From: CAZRIZ01 sp050950465
GTDB lineage: Bacteria > Patescibacteriota > Saccharimonadia > Saccharimonadales > Saccharimonadaceae
Length of the DNA: 64,000 bases
Direction: 5' to 3'
Assembly (NCBI GenBank): GCA_050950465.1
Contig: JBMNHQ010000001.1
Span: forward strand, 62,001 to 126,000
In this document: positions 9,148 to 17,777 of the stretch, piece by piece
How the letters are laid out: the number at the start of each line of letters is the position of its first letter
Position numbering within the stretch: position 1 is the first letter of the stretch
Position numbers and translations under genes: made by a program
The notes under the pieces: generated by a model
Seen by the model: the letters and a program-made list of their open reading frames with translations, nothing else
Told to the model about the DNA's origin: nothing
Databases searched by the model: none

Positions 9148-10593
9148 CTACATTTTTAGTTCAGCATGTGACTTGCTTAGAATCTCCAGCATCTCACTAT
9201 AGCGATTCTCGCCTGCAGCAATTTGAGCGTAGAGATAGACCACATTATCAACTACCTCGATGTCGACTTTAATATTACAATCATATAGCCAAGCCATAAA
9301 AGCTGGATTCAGTAGCTCAAAACTAGTGACCTTGTCCATGTCAGTTGCCAAGACATCGTAACGCTGATTAAATTCACCCCATTCTAGTTCGTATTTGGCG
9401 TAACTTCGTGGTGGTATTCGTAATCGATTAAACAATCCGGGTTTACGTCGTAAAACCATGATGCCACCGTAAGATTTTGGTAAGTTAATCTGACCAACAA
9501 TATAGTAAGTTGGTGATTTTTTACTGATATCGGGTGAGTAGGTATAAAGCTGCACAACTAAATCGCCCCACAGGCCAATCACGTGATTATTAATGTCCGT
9601 ACCATAAAAGCCACTCTTGAACATTTGACCACGAGTGGGGATAAGTTGATGCCCCCAATCTGGACTAAAGTGCATATTATTTGACTTAGCGAAATTCTGC
9701 AGATCAACTACCAATTTACTTGGATCGGCTGTAAATTGATCAATTCCATCCAACATCCACTCGTCGCCTTGCCGAACAAAATTCCACCACTCGATAAAAC
9801 TATTACTGTCTTCTTGAAGAATCTTATTGGTGGCAGTTTCAACTAACCGAGCGCGCATTTGTGCCCTTATTTCTACAGAAACACGGTCTTTTTGATTATC
9901 TTTATCATCGTGAAATTTAAAAATCGAGGCTCTGTGAATCACAATGCCACTCAAATCACTATGTCGCCCCATCTGCTGAATCGCGCGTAACATCAACTTA
10001 GCATGATTAAAATATTGTGGCGTAGTGTAAGTTTGAATCGACTCGATATTTTTATTCGCCCAGTCACTTTGATACTTGAAAAATACCTGCCGAGCACGCT
10101 TAATAATTTTATCTTTATCCCACGCCCCATCTAGAGATGCCGCTTTTTCCAACGCCGCTTCCTTAGCAAGCTGTTTCTTGTAGCTTTTAGCTTCTGATTT
10201 AGTAGCAAAAAATGACACAATTATACCGCTTAAAAGACTACCAATAGAGGCGAAAGCTTTACCTCCACTATCTGGCAGAAGGGCTTGCAGTATTCCAACA
10301 TAAATTACGGTTGCTGCTACACCAGACAGCCCAGAAATCATTCTAGCTGACCGCTCAGTCCTATTCTTTTTAACTTTTTCAAAAATATTACTCGATACTA
10401 CGCCCGCAATTATAAACGCAATCATTATAAACATAGTGTTAATATCACCACCACCGCTTCCGCCACTACTACCACCACCATATGAGCCGCCACCAGACGA
10501 CGATCCGCCGCCGCCACCACTAGATGAGCCACCACCACCTGCACGACTGATGACATCTAGTACTTCTTGCCAAACTAAACTAAACCATTTCAT
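9148..10593 (-). CDS. Gly/Ser-rich membrane protein with Tim44-like and DUF3137-like domains (paralogue 1)
   Basis: A 481-residue protein. The short amphipathic N-terminus (MKWFSLVWQEVLDVISRA) is followed by a 30-residue Gly/Ser linker, membrane helices at about 55-75 and 90-130, a Tim44-like domain at about 160-275 (KIIKRARQVFFKYQSDW ... WWNFVRQGDEWMLDGI), and a C-terminal part resembling DUF3137 (FNQRYDVLATDMDK ... LLNPAFMAWLYD). Tim44-like domains bind membranes or lipids and partner proteins. About 65 percent of the sequence from the Tim44 domain onward is shared with its tandem neighbour, while the membrane parts differ more. Function unknown. Confidence 0.8.
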   Translation of the reverse strand: MKWFSLVWQEVLDVISRAGGGGSSSGGGGGSSSGGGSYGGGSSGGSGGGDINTMFIMIAFIIAGVVSSNIFEKVKKNRTERSARMISGLSGVAATVIYVGILQALLPDSGGKAFASIGSLLSGIIVSFFATKSEAKSYKKQLAKEAALEKAASLDGAWDKDKIIKRARQVFFKYQSDWANKNIESIQTYTTPQYFNHAKLMLRAIQQMGRHSDLSGIVIHRASIFKFHDDKDNQKDRVSVEIRAQMRARLVETATNKILQEDSNSFIEWWNFVRQGDEWMLDGIDQFTADPSKLVVDLQNFAKSNNMHFSPDWGHQLIPTRGQMFKSGFYGTDINNHVIGLWGDLVVQLYTYSPDISKKSPTYYIVGQINLPKSYGGIMVLRRKPGLFNRLRIPPRSYAKYELEWGEFNQRYDVLATDMDKVTSFELLNPAFMAWLYDCNIKVDIEVVDNVVYLYAQIAAGENRYSEMLEILSKSHAELKM

Positions 10594-10752
10594 AATTAGT
10601 TCTGATTATACATTTAAACTCAAGCTTTTTCGAGACAGTCTTCAGATTAATTTCTCCTATTCGCATAGACACGTCATAAACAACGAAAACACCACTCTAC
10701 TTTTTGTAAAATATATTAGACAATAATAAAATAATATTTCCAAAACTTAAAT

Positions 10753-10781
10753 TCTATATCATAAATAGACGAGTCTGTCAA
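10753..10781 (-). promoter_or_regulatory. Promoter P2 of non-coding cassette copy 2
   Basis: Minus strand: TTGACA (10776-10781), 17-nt spacer, TATAGA (10753-10758). It could drive the first Tim44-like gene at 10593, giving a leader of about 150 nt. Confidence 0.65.
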
Positions 10782-10862
10782 AAAACATTTTGATTGTTTA
10801 ATTTAGCTGGCAAAAGCCCAATTTTTACCCACATTAAGATGTTGTAATTTTTACATTTTGTA

Positions 10863-10882
10863 GGGTAGGGGGTGGGGGAGGG
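10863..10882 (+). other. G-quadruplex-forming motif
   Basis: Plus strand GGG-TA-GGGGG-T-GGGGG-A-GGG: four G-runs with loops of one or two bases, on the template strand of the minus-strand cassette. Copy 1 (9001-9017) keeps only three runs. Confidence 0.7.
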
Positions 10883-10965
10883 AATTTTAAGAGACCATCA
10901 TAAACAATTGTCTGTTTTAGTTTAATTACCCCCTGTTGTTTGTTTTGTTTCTACCTAATAACCAC

Positions 10966-10994
10966 ATTATAGCACATAAATGCGCTTTTGTCTA
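10966..10994 (-). promoter_or_regulatory. Promoter P1 of non-coding cassette copy 2
   Basis: Minus strand: TAGACA (10989-10994), 17-nt spacer ending in TGC, TATAAT (10966-10971). Hexamers and spacing are identical to copy 1. Confidence 0.75.
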
Positions 10995-11012
10995 ATTCTT
11001 TGCCTCTGTTTT

Positions 11013-12524
11013 CTACATCTTTAGTTCGGCGTGAGACTTGCTCAAAATCTCTAGCATATCGCTATAACGATTCTCGCCTGCTTTGACTTTAGCATAAAGA
11101 TAAACGACGTTATCGGCTACCTCAATATTAACCTTGAGATTACAATCATACAGCCATGCCATAAACGCTGGGTTTAATAGTTCAAAACTGGTGACTTTAT
11201 CCATATCGGTTGCTAAAACATCGTAGCGTTTGTTGAAGTCGCCCCACTCTAGTTCGTATTTAGCGTAACCCTGCGGAATGTGTAGTCGATTAAACAAACC
11301 ATGTCCTCGACGCAAGACCATGATACCGCCGTAAGATTTTGGTAGATTAATCTGACCAATGACATAATATGTCGGCGCAGTTTGGTTGATGTTGGGTGAG
11401 TAGGTATAAAGCTGTACGATTAAATCGCCCCACCGACCAATCACGTGATTATTGATATCTGTGCCCGCAAAACCATTCTTAAATAGTTGACCATGAGTTG
11501 GAATCAACTGATGACCCCAGTCAGGGCTAAAATACATATTATTTGTCTGGGCAAAATTTTTCAGATCAATCAAAAGTTGACTTTGGTCTTCTGTTGCTTG
11601 GTCAATCCCGTCCAGCATCCACTCGTCACCTTGCCGAACAAAATTCCACCACTCGATAAACTTACTATCGTCTTCTTGCAATACGTTACCACTGTCCGTT
11701 TCTATAAATAGGGCATGCATTTGAGCACGGAACATGACTGTCACACGATCTTTACCATCATCTTTATGATCATGAAAATCGGTCACAACTGCACTGTGAA
11801 TTTTAATATTACTCAAATCACTATGTCGCCCCATTTGTTGAATTGCTTTTAGCATTAAGCTGGCGTGGCTAAAATATCTCGACGTCGTGTAGGTTTTAAT
11901 TGATTCGAGATTTTTATTCATCCAGTCATTTTGATATTGATGAAAAACCTGCTTCGCTCGTTTAATAATTTTAGTTTTATTCCAGACATTATCTTTAGCA
12001 GCTGGCTGCTTTAGGCTAACTTCACGAGATCGTCGAACAATCTTATTAATTGGATCAACCAGAAAATCTCTGCTAAAACTACTAAGAAACAAAAAAAGAC
12101 CGCTCATAAATACTGGCGCGAACAGGAACAGGCTTATGTCATTACCCGCAATCGATACCTTAAATGGCAATACATCTCCACTAACAATTAATACCCCAAC
12201 CATCATAAAAGCGACACTCAAAAATACAGAAACGATTCTGGTCGTTAACTTAGAGGTAATTTTTGCCAATTTTCGAAGAAACCAACCTTGGAACGCAAAT
12301 AAAGCTATCATTGCCACGAACGCCACTGAAGCAGCCACTGCCGCTACGATAAAATTAACAAATCCAGTCCATCCAGACCCACCTGAATCAGAGTAACCAC
12401 CACTAGACGATCTACTACTTGACGACCCACCGCCACCTGAACTGCTTCTACTACTTGATGACCCACCGCCACCAGCACGACTAATAATGTTCAGCGCCAG
12501 CCAAATCAAACCAAACCAATCCAT
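11013..12524 (-). CDS. Gly/Ser-rich membrane protein with Tim44-like and DUF3137-like domains (paralogue 2)
   Basis: A 503-residue tandem paralogue of the gene at 9148-10593. It has a similar N-terminus (MDWFGLIWLALNIISRA), a Gly/Ser/Arg linker containing SSSSRSSSGGGG twice, two or three membrane helices between about 55 and 150, a Tim44-like domain at about 180-300 (KIIKRAKQVFHQYQNDW ... WWNFVRQGDEWMLDGI), and the DUF3137-like end (FNKRYDVLATDMDK ... LLNPAFMAWLYD). The C-terminal 15 residues are nearly identical between the two. It follows ileS by 20 nt and may be co-transcribed with it. Confidence 0.8.
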   Translation of the reverse strand: MDWFGLIWLALNIISRAGGGGSSSSRSSSGGGGSSSSRSSSGGYSDSGGSGWTGFVNFIVAAVAASVAFVAMIALFAFQGWFLRKLAKITSKLTTRIVSVFLSVAFMMVGVLIVSGDVLPFKVSIAGNDISLFLFAPVFMSGLFLFLSSFSRDFLVDPINKIVRRSREVSLKQPAAKDNVWNKTKIIKRAKQVFHQYQNDWMNKNLESIKTYTTSRYFSHASLMLKAIQQMGRHSDLSNIKIHSAVVTDFHDHKDDGKDRVTVMFRAQMHALFIETDSGNVLQEDDSKFIEWWNFVRQGDEWMLDGIDQATEDQSQLLIDLKNFAQTNNMYFSPDWGHQLIPTHGQLFKNGFAGTDINNHVIGRWGDLIVQLYTYSPNINQTAPTYYVIGQINLPKSYGGIMVLRRGHGLFNRLHIPQGYAKYELEWGDFNKRYDVLATDMDKVTSFELLNPAFMAWLYDCNLKVNIEVADNVVYLYAKVKAGENRYSDMLEILSKSHAELKM

Positions 12525-12544
12525 GATTGATTCTAATTATATAC

Positions 12545-15500
12545 TTAAGCTTGGGCTTTTTCGAGTTTGATATTCAAATCAATTTTTTCAATTTGCGTTA
12601 ATTCGCTGTAAGCCTTATTTGAAACTGACTCGCCCACTGCCAGAACCTCTTGGTCAATCTCACCCCTAAATTGCTCAATCGCTTGTTTCAAGTTTTTATC
12701 ATCGGTCGACAAAACTAAGTTAATTCGATCATCAACATTTAATCCAGCTTTTTTGCGCGCATTTTGCACCGCACGAATCACTTCGCGTGCCAAACCCTCG
12801 CGCTTCAAATCATCGGTAATAAGTGTTGACACCGTAATTGTCGGCGTGAACTCTTCACCATCTTTAACCTCCACGATTTCAAGCATGACATCTTTGAGGT
12901 TTAGCTCTTCTTTGATGACGTCAGCATATTCGCTCACCGCTTGGTTGGTGCAGCGCACAATTGCGCCCTGTAGGGGCTGACGCACCTTGAAGCCATTTTC
13001 CGCTCGCTGGCGCAAACCTTCATTTATTACAAATCGCACAATGGCCATTTCGTCCAAAACCGCTTGGTTCTTTTCGAAGTTCATTGGGTAATCCAGTAAG
13101 TGAACCGACTCAGCTCCGCCACCCATTTTCTGATACAACTCCTCTGATAAAAACGGCGTAAATGGTGCCAAAATCACACTGAGCTTGAGTAGTACGTAAT
13201 GTAAAGTTTTGTAAGCATCGTTTTTATCACCATCGTCTTCACTTTTCCAGAATCTACGACGTGAGCGACGGACATACCAATTCGAGGCATCGTCAATAAA
13301 CGGCAAAATCGGTTCCAGCGCATCAGGCAGATTGTAATCATCCATATTTTCAACAACCTGCTCGTTTAGCTCGTGCAATCTAGACACAATCCAAATATCT
13401 AGCGGATTGGTTAGCTCACTCAACTTTAGCAACGGCTTTTCTGGGTCAAATTCCCAACCGTCTACCTCAGCATACATAGTGAAAAAATCATACATATTCC
13501 AGATCATGCTGAGTTTGCGCGCTACGTCCGCCACGTCTTTGTCAATCAACGCATAATCTTCGCCGTTTAGCAGTGGTGATTGTAGTAGCAAGAAACGTAA
13601 ACTATCAGCCGAGAACTTATCCATCAGCTCGTTCGGATCAGTATAGTTACCATAAGATTTACTCATTTTACGGCCGTCATTGCCAGCCACTGTACCCGTT
13701 ACAATTACGTTTTTAAAAGCTGGCTTACCAAAGAGCGCAGTCGATACCGCATGAACATAGTAGAACCACGCTCGGACTTGACCAACATATTCGGTGATGA
13801 AATCGCCTGGGAAGCTAGCCTCAAATTTGTCTTTATTCTCAAACGGATAATGAAACTGGGCAAATGGCATTGAGCCCGATTCAAACCAGCAGTCTAGAAC
13901 TTTGTCGATGCGCTTGTAGTGAACGCCGTCTTTTTCAAACTCAATTTCGTCCACCCATGGCCGATGATAATCATCCAGCTCCACACCAGATAATTCTTTC
14001 AGCTCAGCATACGAGCCAACCACAATCTGCTTTTTGTTACCGTCTTTATCAACACCCTCCCACACTGGCATAGCGGTCGCCCAAAAACGATCGCGACTCA
14101 AGTTCCAATCTGGTGCCACCTCGACAGTTTTAGCAAACCGACCATCTTTAATATGTTCTGGGAACCAATTAATCGGCTGATTGTTTTTGAGCATCTCGGC
14201 ACGCTGACCATCAATATCCATAAACCAGCTCGGATGCGCACGGTAAATCAAGCGCTCACCCGTCCGCGGATTGTGCGGATATTCGTGACGAATATAATCA
14301 ATCTTCAACGCCTTACCGTCAGCAAGTATGGTTTTAGCAATGTCTTTATTGACATCCCAAAGATATTTACCCTGCCACTGACCTTCGATAAACACGCCAT
14401 TATCGTCAAGCTTATGCACCACTGGTAAACCATGCTGCTCAGCTAAACTAAAGTCATCCTCACCATAAGCTGGCGCTGTGTGCACGATACCAGTACCGTC
14501 AACATCCGATACATAATCCGCCGCGTAAACTTGGTGCGCATTTTTACCGTGATTATCAAACAATGGCTCGTACTCCAGCCCAGCCAAGTCCGAACCTTTC
14601 ATTTCACCAATAACTTCGTAATCCAGCGGTTTATGCTTTTCGTCAGTCATGACTTTTTCGACTAGCGATTTGGCCATAATTAGAATCTCGCCGTTATATT
14701 CAACTTCAACATAGTCCAAATCTGGATGCACTGCCAAAGCCACGTTGGCTGGCAGTGTCCACGGCGTAGTTGTCCAAGCTAATAAATACCTATTCTCACT
14801 AGCACCACTCTTGCTGTCATAATTAGCGGGGAGCCAGCCAATAAACCTTAAGCACTGAGCTGTAGTTTTAGACAGATTTAGCTGTAGTAGCTCTTCTTTT
14901 GTGTACCATTTAGCTGTTTCAAAATCATCCTCAGTGGAAATTTTTATTTCGCTGGCTGGCTTATCAAATTTCATCGTATAATTATGAAATTCCATATTCG
15001 CAAATACACGCTCGCCAGTATCATCCAAGGTTTTCTCACTAGAGTCGTACATCACCAAATCAACTTTTTTAATCTCAGCTTCAGAAATATCAATCCCCAC
15101 CTCTTCTAGCATCTCACGCTTTAGCGCCTCAAGCTGTGTTTCACCCTCTTCAACACCACCACCTGGAACAAAAACCTGTCCCTCAAACACGCCACCTTTT
15201 TTGTTATACCCAATTAAAATCTTGCTATCCGAAGATATAATCGGACCACCAACAATTACGCGATTAATTTCACGCAGATTGTTTTTGTTATGCGCTTTAT
15301 CAACAATCTTAAATTTTACATACACACTCGGGTCGGTTACATCTTGATAAGCACCCGCATCCATGGTAACTTCGGCTTTAGACAGTGGCGTCGCCCATTT
15401 GGTGTCGTACATCAAGACTTTTTCGCCTTCGTAAATCTTGCCCTTTTCGTAAAGCGTCTTAAACGCCCACCAAACACTTTCCATAAACTCTTTGTCCATG

Positions 15501-15952
15501 GTTTTATAGGCACCTTTGAAATCTACCCAGCGACCAATTCGGTCAATTGTGTCTTCCCATAAATTACCAGTTTGTACCATATTGTCACGACACGAGCAGA
15601 TATATTTCTCGAGTGGTACAGTTGTGCCGATTTCATGACGATCAGTTATGCCAAGTTTTTTCTCAGTAAAGTTTTCCGCTGGCAGACCGTGACAATCCCA
15701 GCCCCAGCGCCGCTCTACTCGCTTGCCTTGCATGGTTTGATAGCGCGGCACCGCGTCTTTAACGATTGAACTCAGTAAAGTACCGTGGTGTGGCACGCCA
15801 GTAATAAACGGCGGACCATCGTAAAACACATAAGCCTGCGACTCGGGTCGCTGCTCAATCGATTTCTCAAAAATCTTGTTGTCTTTCCAAAACTTCAAGA
15901 CATCTTTTTCGTATTCTAGCGCCCGACGACGACTATTGGCTTTAAATTTCAT
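12545..15952 (-). CDS. ileS: Isoleucyl-tRNA synthetase with an inserted Nudix domain
   Basis: A 1135-residue class I synthetase charging tRNA-Ile. Catalytic motifs: GPPFITGVPHHGTLL (HIGH region, here HHGT as in HxGT variants) at residues 46-60, and KMSKS in GRKMSKSYGNYTDP. The CP1 editing domain is present (WTTTPWTLPAN near 393; GTGIVHTAPAYGEDDF). Between DPSVYVKFKIVDKA (about 207-220) and ENRYLLAWTTTPW (about 386) lies an extra segment of roughly 160 residues with a perfect Nudix box: GGVEEGE, seven residues, REMLEEVGI (about 265-287). Such an insertion is not part of the usual enzyme. Its start overlaps the cupin gene by 4 nt. It is the last gene of a T-box-controlled operon. Confidence 0.95.
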   Translation of the reverse strand: MKFKANSRRRALEYEKDVLKFWKDNKIFEKSIEQRPESQAYVFYDGPPFITGVPHHGTLLSSIVKDAVPRYQTMQGKRVERRWGWDCHGLPAENFTEKKLGITDRHEIGTTVPLEKYICSCRDNMVQTGNLWEDTIDRIGRWVDFKGAYKTMDKEFMESVWWAFKTLYEKGKIYEGEKVLMYDTKWATPLSKAEVTMDAGAYQDVTDPSVYVKFKIVDKAHNKNNLREINRVIVGGPIISSDSKILIGYNKKGGVFEGQVFVPGGGVEEGETQLEALKREMLEEVGIDISEAEIKKVDLVMYDSSEKTLDDTGERVFANMEFHNYTMKFDKPASEIKISTEDDFETAKWYTKEELLQLNLSKTTAQCLRFIGWLPANYDSKSGASENRYLLAWTTTPWTLPANVALAVHPDLDYVEVEYNGEILIMAKSLVEKVMTDEKHKPLDYEVIGEMKGSDLAGLEYEPLFDNHGKNAHQVYAADYVSDVDGTGIVHTAPAYGEDDFSLAEQHGLPVVHKLDDNGVFIEGQWQGKYLWDVNKDIAKTILADGKALKIDYIRHEYPHNPRTGERLIYRAHPSWFMDIDGQRAEMLKNNQPINWFPEHIKDGRFAKTVEVAPDWNLSRDRFWATAMPVWEGVDKDGNKKQIVVGSYAELKELSGVELDDYHRPWVDEIEFEKDGVHYKRIDKVLDCWFESGSMPFAQFHYPFENKDKFEASFPGDFITEYVGQVRAWFYYVHAVSTALFGKPAFKNVIVTGTVAGNDGRKMSKSYGNYTDPNELMDKFSADSLRFLLLQSPLLNGEDYALIDKDVADVARKLSMIWNMYDFFTMYAEVDGWEFDPEKPLLKLSELTNPLDIWIVSRLHELNEQVVENMDDYNLPDALEPILPFIDDASNWYVRRSRRRFWKSEDDGDKNDAYKTLHYVLLKLSVILAPFTPFLSEELYQKMGGGAESVHLLDYPMNFEKNQAVLDEMAIVRFVINEGLRQRAENGFKVRQPLQGAIVRCTNQAVSEYADVIKEELNLKDVMLEIVEVKDGEEFTPTITVSTLITDDLKREGLAREVIRAVQNARKKAGLNVDDRINLVLSTDDKNLKQAIEQFRGEIDQEVLAVGESVSNKAYSELTQIEKIDLNIKLEKAQA

Positions 15953-16299
15953 AGATCCTCCTCTATATGATGTTTATTACGGTCAAATGCTGGACCACAA
16001 GCAATGATTAAATCTAAATCACCTTCCCATCTTACTCGCTCCATCGGCGCGAAATGAATCACATCACCCATAGCAAGCTCTTTTTTCTCACCCCCCTGCT
16101 TCTCAATCGAGCCTTTTCCTGCCACAACTACCGCTACTTCGTGAGCCTCTTCGTTATAACCCCACCCGGACTCGGGAAACTTACCCCGAACTGATATTTT
16201 GGAAACATCAATTTTACAAGTGTCTGGCTTGTACTCTCGCCCCCAGCAGGTTTTACTATTACGAAACTCTTCACCGTCTTTATCACGCCAAACTTTCAT
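15949..16299 (-). CDS. Small cupin-domain protein
   Basis: A 116-residue single-domain protein with cupin-like strands: EVAVVVAGKGSIEKQGGEKKELAMGDVIHFAPMERVRWEGD. The canonical metal-binding histidines of cupins are mostly absent. It is translationally coupled on both sides (TAATG with the Nudix gene, ATGA with ileS). Substrate unknown. Its position suggests a role linked to nucleotide or isoleucine-related housekeeping, but that rests on context only. Confidence 0.6.
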   Translation of the reverse strand: MKVWRDKDGEEFRNSKTCWGREYKPDTCKIDVSKISVRGKFPESGWGYNEEAHEVAVVVAGKGSIEKQGGEKKELAMGDVIHFAPMERVRWEGDLDLIIACGPAFDRNKHHIEEDL

Positions 16300-16766
16300 T
16301 ATGATTCGCTCCTTTTTGAAGCCTTAACTAGCTGATTTATATTATCGGCAAATGTAGTGTTCACTAAATTCTTTAACGGTATAAATTGAGGTTCTGGAAT
16401 ATCCTCCAACCGAGCCACCCATTTCATCTCGATACACTTATGCGGTTCCATTATTTTAGGAGTACCTTTTGTGTAACTGAGGCTAAAGACAGTAATATAA
16501 TGCTTCCCTTCTTTTGTAAAAATATCGTTAGTAAAACCAACATCGATCGTGCCGAAGACTTCTAAGTCAGTTTCTTCTTTAATTTCTCGCACTGTAGTTT
16601 GGGTTACTGTTTCGCCAAACTCCATATGCCCACCGGGTAAGGCCCAAGTGCCCTCGCCATGAGAACCATGGCGCTTCATAATTAAGAACCTACCGTTCTT
16701 TACTACAAAAGTACCTACACCAACTCGCACTTGTGGTTCGTTCATTGTTTTTACCTCTTTTATCAT
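16299..16766 (-). CDS. Nudix hydrolase
   Basis: A 155-residue protein with an intact Nudix box: GGHMEFGETVTQTTVREIKEETDLEV at about 45-70. It is similar to the MutT/NUDT15 group that hydrolyses nucleoside diphosphate derivatives. The first ATG overlaps the IMPase stop (ATGA); an internal ATG at 16745 has GAGG 8 nt upstream and is an alternative start. It lies two genes before an ileS that itself contains a Nudix domain, so two Nudix activities share one operon. Confidence 0.9.
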   Translation of the reverse strand: MIKEVKTMNEPQVRVGVGTFVVKNGRFLIMKRHGSHGEGTWALPGGHMEFGETVTQTTVREIKEETDLEVFGTIDVGFTNDIFTKEGKHYITVFSLSYTKGTPKIMEPHKCIEMKWVARLEDIPEPQFIPLKNLVNTTFADNINQLVKASKRSES

Positions 16767-17548
16767 CTAAGCTCCTCAAATATTTTTATAAAATTGTCAT
16801 GCACTACGCCATTCGAAATTACCGCGCCTTTAATATCTTGATCATAACGCTGATCTTCACCAAATAAGTTCGTCACCCTACCACCCGCTTCTTCAACAAT
16901 AACTTTTATCGCCGCCATATCGACATTTTTACCTTTAGTCCCTGGAAAGATGCTGGCATCAAAATACCCAGCCGCTACCAATAGACCACCCTTTATAGCG
17001 CTACCTGGCGACAAAATATAACAACCAGTTTCTTTAGAGATTTTATACATTGCTGGCGCAATATCGTAATCAACTTCTGGCCACCAATCGATATTAACTT
17101 TCGACATCAGCCCCAGATTGTTGGCACTCACCGTCAGCTTATTACCATTACAAAAGGCGCCATTTCTCACCACAGCTTCATATAGTTTATTAAGGTATGG
17201 ATCATAAACCACACCCAAGACCGGCTTACCATCAATTACCAGTGCTAGCGAAAAAACCGATACTGGTAGCCGCATTGTGTAAGGAACCGTACCATCAATC
17301 GGATCGCATACCCACAACCGCTCGCGATCTTTACCAAACGAATCTTCTTCGCCATAAACACCATCCTTAGGAAAATGTTTTTTAACTTCATCAATCACCA
17401 TTTGATTATTGGTTTTATCGGCAATCGTCACTGGCGTGTCATCGCTTTTTATCTCAACCTTTTGATCAGCATCAAAATATTTGAGCATAGTCTCACCCGC
17501 TTGTTTAGCCAAGCGTTTAGCAAATTTTAGTTCGACTTCGTATGACAT
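16763..17548 (-). CDS. Inositol monophosphatase / histidinol-phosphatase family enzyme
   Basis: About 261 residues from the ATG at 17548, chosen because AGGAG lies 7 nt upstream; a longer frame to 17629 runs through the T-box RNA and is not credible. Metal-binding motifs of the FIG/IMPase superfamily are present: GEEDSFG near residue 68, DPIDGTVPY near 86, and VDMAAIKVIVEEAGG near 220 (the WDxAAG equivalent). It should remove phosphate from a small molecule; inositol phosphate, histidinol phosphate and PAP are all possible. First gene of the T-box operon. Confidence 0.88.
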   Translation of the reverse strand: MSYEVELKFAKRLAKQAGETMLKYFDADQKVEIKSDDTPVTIADKTNNQMVIDEVKKHFPKDGVYGEEDSFGKDRERLWVCDPIDGTVPYTMRLPVSVFSLALVIDGKPVLGVVYDPYLNKLYEAVVRNGAFCNGNKLTVSANNLGLMSKVNIDWWPEVDYDIAPAMYKISKETGCYILSPGSAIKGGLLVAAGYFDASIFPGTKGKNVDMAAIKVIVEEAGGRVTNLFGEDQRYDQDIKGAVISNGVVHDNFIKIFEELR

Positions 17549-17771
17549 CTTTACTCCTTTATTTAAAACAAAAACTTCCTTCGGTCTCGAGAATCCGTTA
17601 GTTAACGGACGGTACCATCTCGATTCCAAAAGAAGTTTCTCTTTTAGCTCTTAATCACAAGTTGTCGGACTTGAACCGGTCGGGTCTACTCAGCTTACGC
17701 TTTTCCGCCGACAGCGCTTTCATTCGTAGCTTTACGAAGAAGAATCGTGGTTGATTGCCACTCAAACGCCT
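17549..17771 (-). promoter_or_regulatory. T-box riboswitch leader (isoleucine, short stem I)
   Basis: RNA read on the minus strand. The antiterminator is canonical: TCGAGA (17623-17618), bulge TGGTACC (17617-17611), an apical stem TCCGTTA-AC-TAACGGA, and TCTCGA (17592-17587). The bulge UGGU can pair with the tRNA ACCA end. Near the 5' end GTGG-CAATCAA-CCAC (17761-17747) forms a tiny stem whose loop shows AUC, an isoleucine codon, followed by A. Between them are a TTCGTA/TACGAA hairpin, a GTCGG/CCGAC pairing and a stem III. It matches the ultrashort stem I type known from actinobacterial ileS leaders and sits before an operon ending in ileS. Confidence 0.88.
17562..17638 (-). terminator. Candidate T-box-linked intrinsic terminator
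   Basis: RNA 17638-17626 (AAACTTCTTTTGG) pairs over 13 bp, with G-U pairs, to 17584-17572 (CCGAAGGAAGTTT), followed by TTTTTGTTTT. The long hairpin would enclose the antiterminator domain and competes with stem III. The same CTTCTTT can also pair with the AAAGGAG ribosome site at about 17555-17561, so control may be translational instead. Confidence 0.5.
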
Positions 17772-17777
17772 ATTTTA

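Larger units (their letters stand above)
10740..11012 (-). ncRNA. Non-coding cassette, copy 2
   Basis: Homologue of the 8880-9147 region, placed identically after the second paralogue. Kept elements: promoter P1, GGTAGAAA, CAGGGGGTAAT, AATTGTTTA, the C-rich block (CCCTCCCCCACCCCCTACCC in RNA sense), TGTAAAAATTACAACAT and promoter P2. The 9-bp pairing of copy 1 is reduced here to a 7-bp core. The rest of the 10594-11012 gap (10594-10739) is AT-rich and shows nothing else. Confidence 0.5.

Noticed and set aside
10436..10726. Proline-rich plus-strand ORF
   Set aside because: It is the antisense of the Gly/Ser linker of the Tim44-like gene, without a ribosome site.
17549..17629. 27-residue N-terminal extension of the IMPase-like protein
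   Set aside because: It would translate the T-box antiterminator. AGGAG sits 7 nt before the internal ATG at 17548.
17660..17700. tRNA-like T-loop on the minus strand (GGTTCAAGTCC)
   Set aside because: No acceptor or anticodon arm fits around it. It lies in the middle of the T-box leader, where it takes part in the GTCGG/CCGAC pairing.
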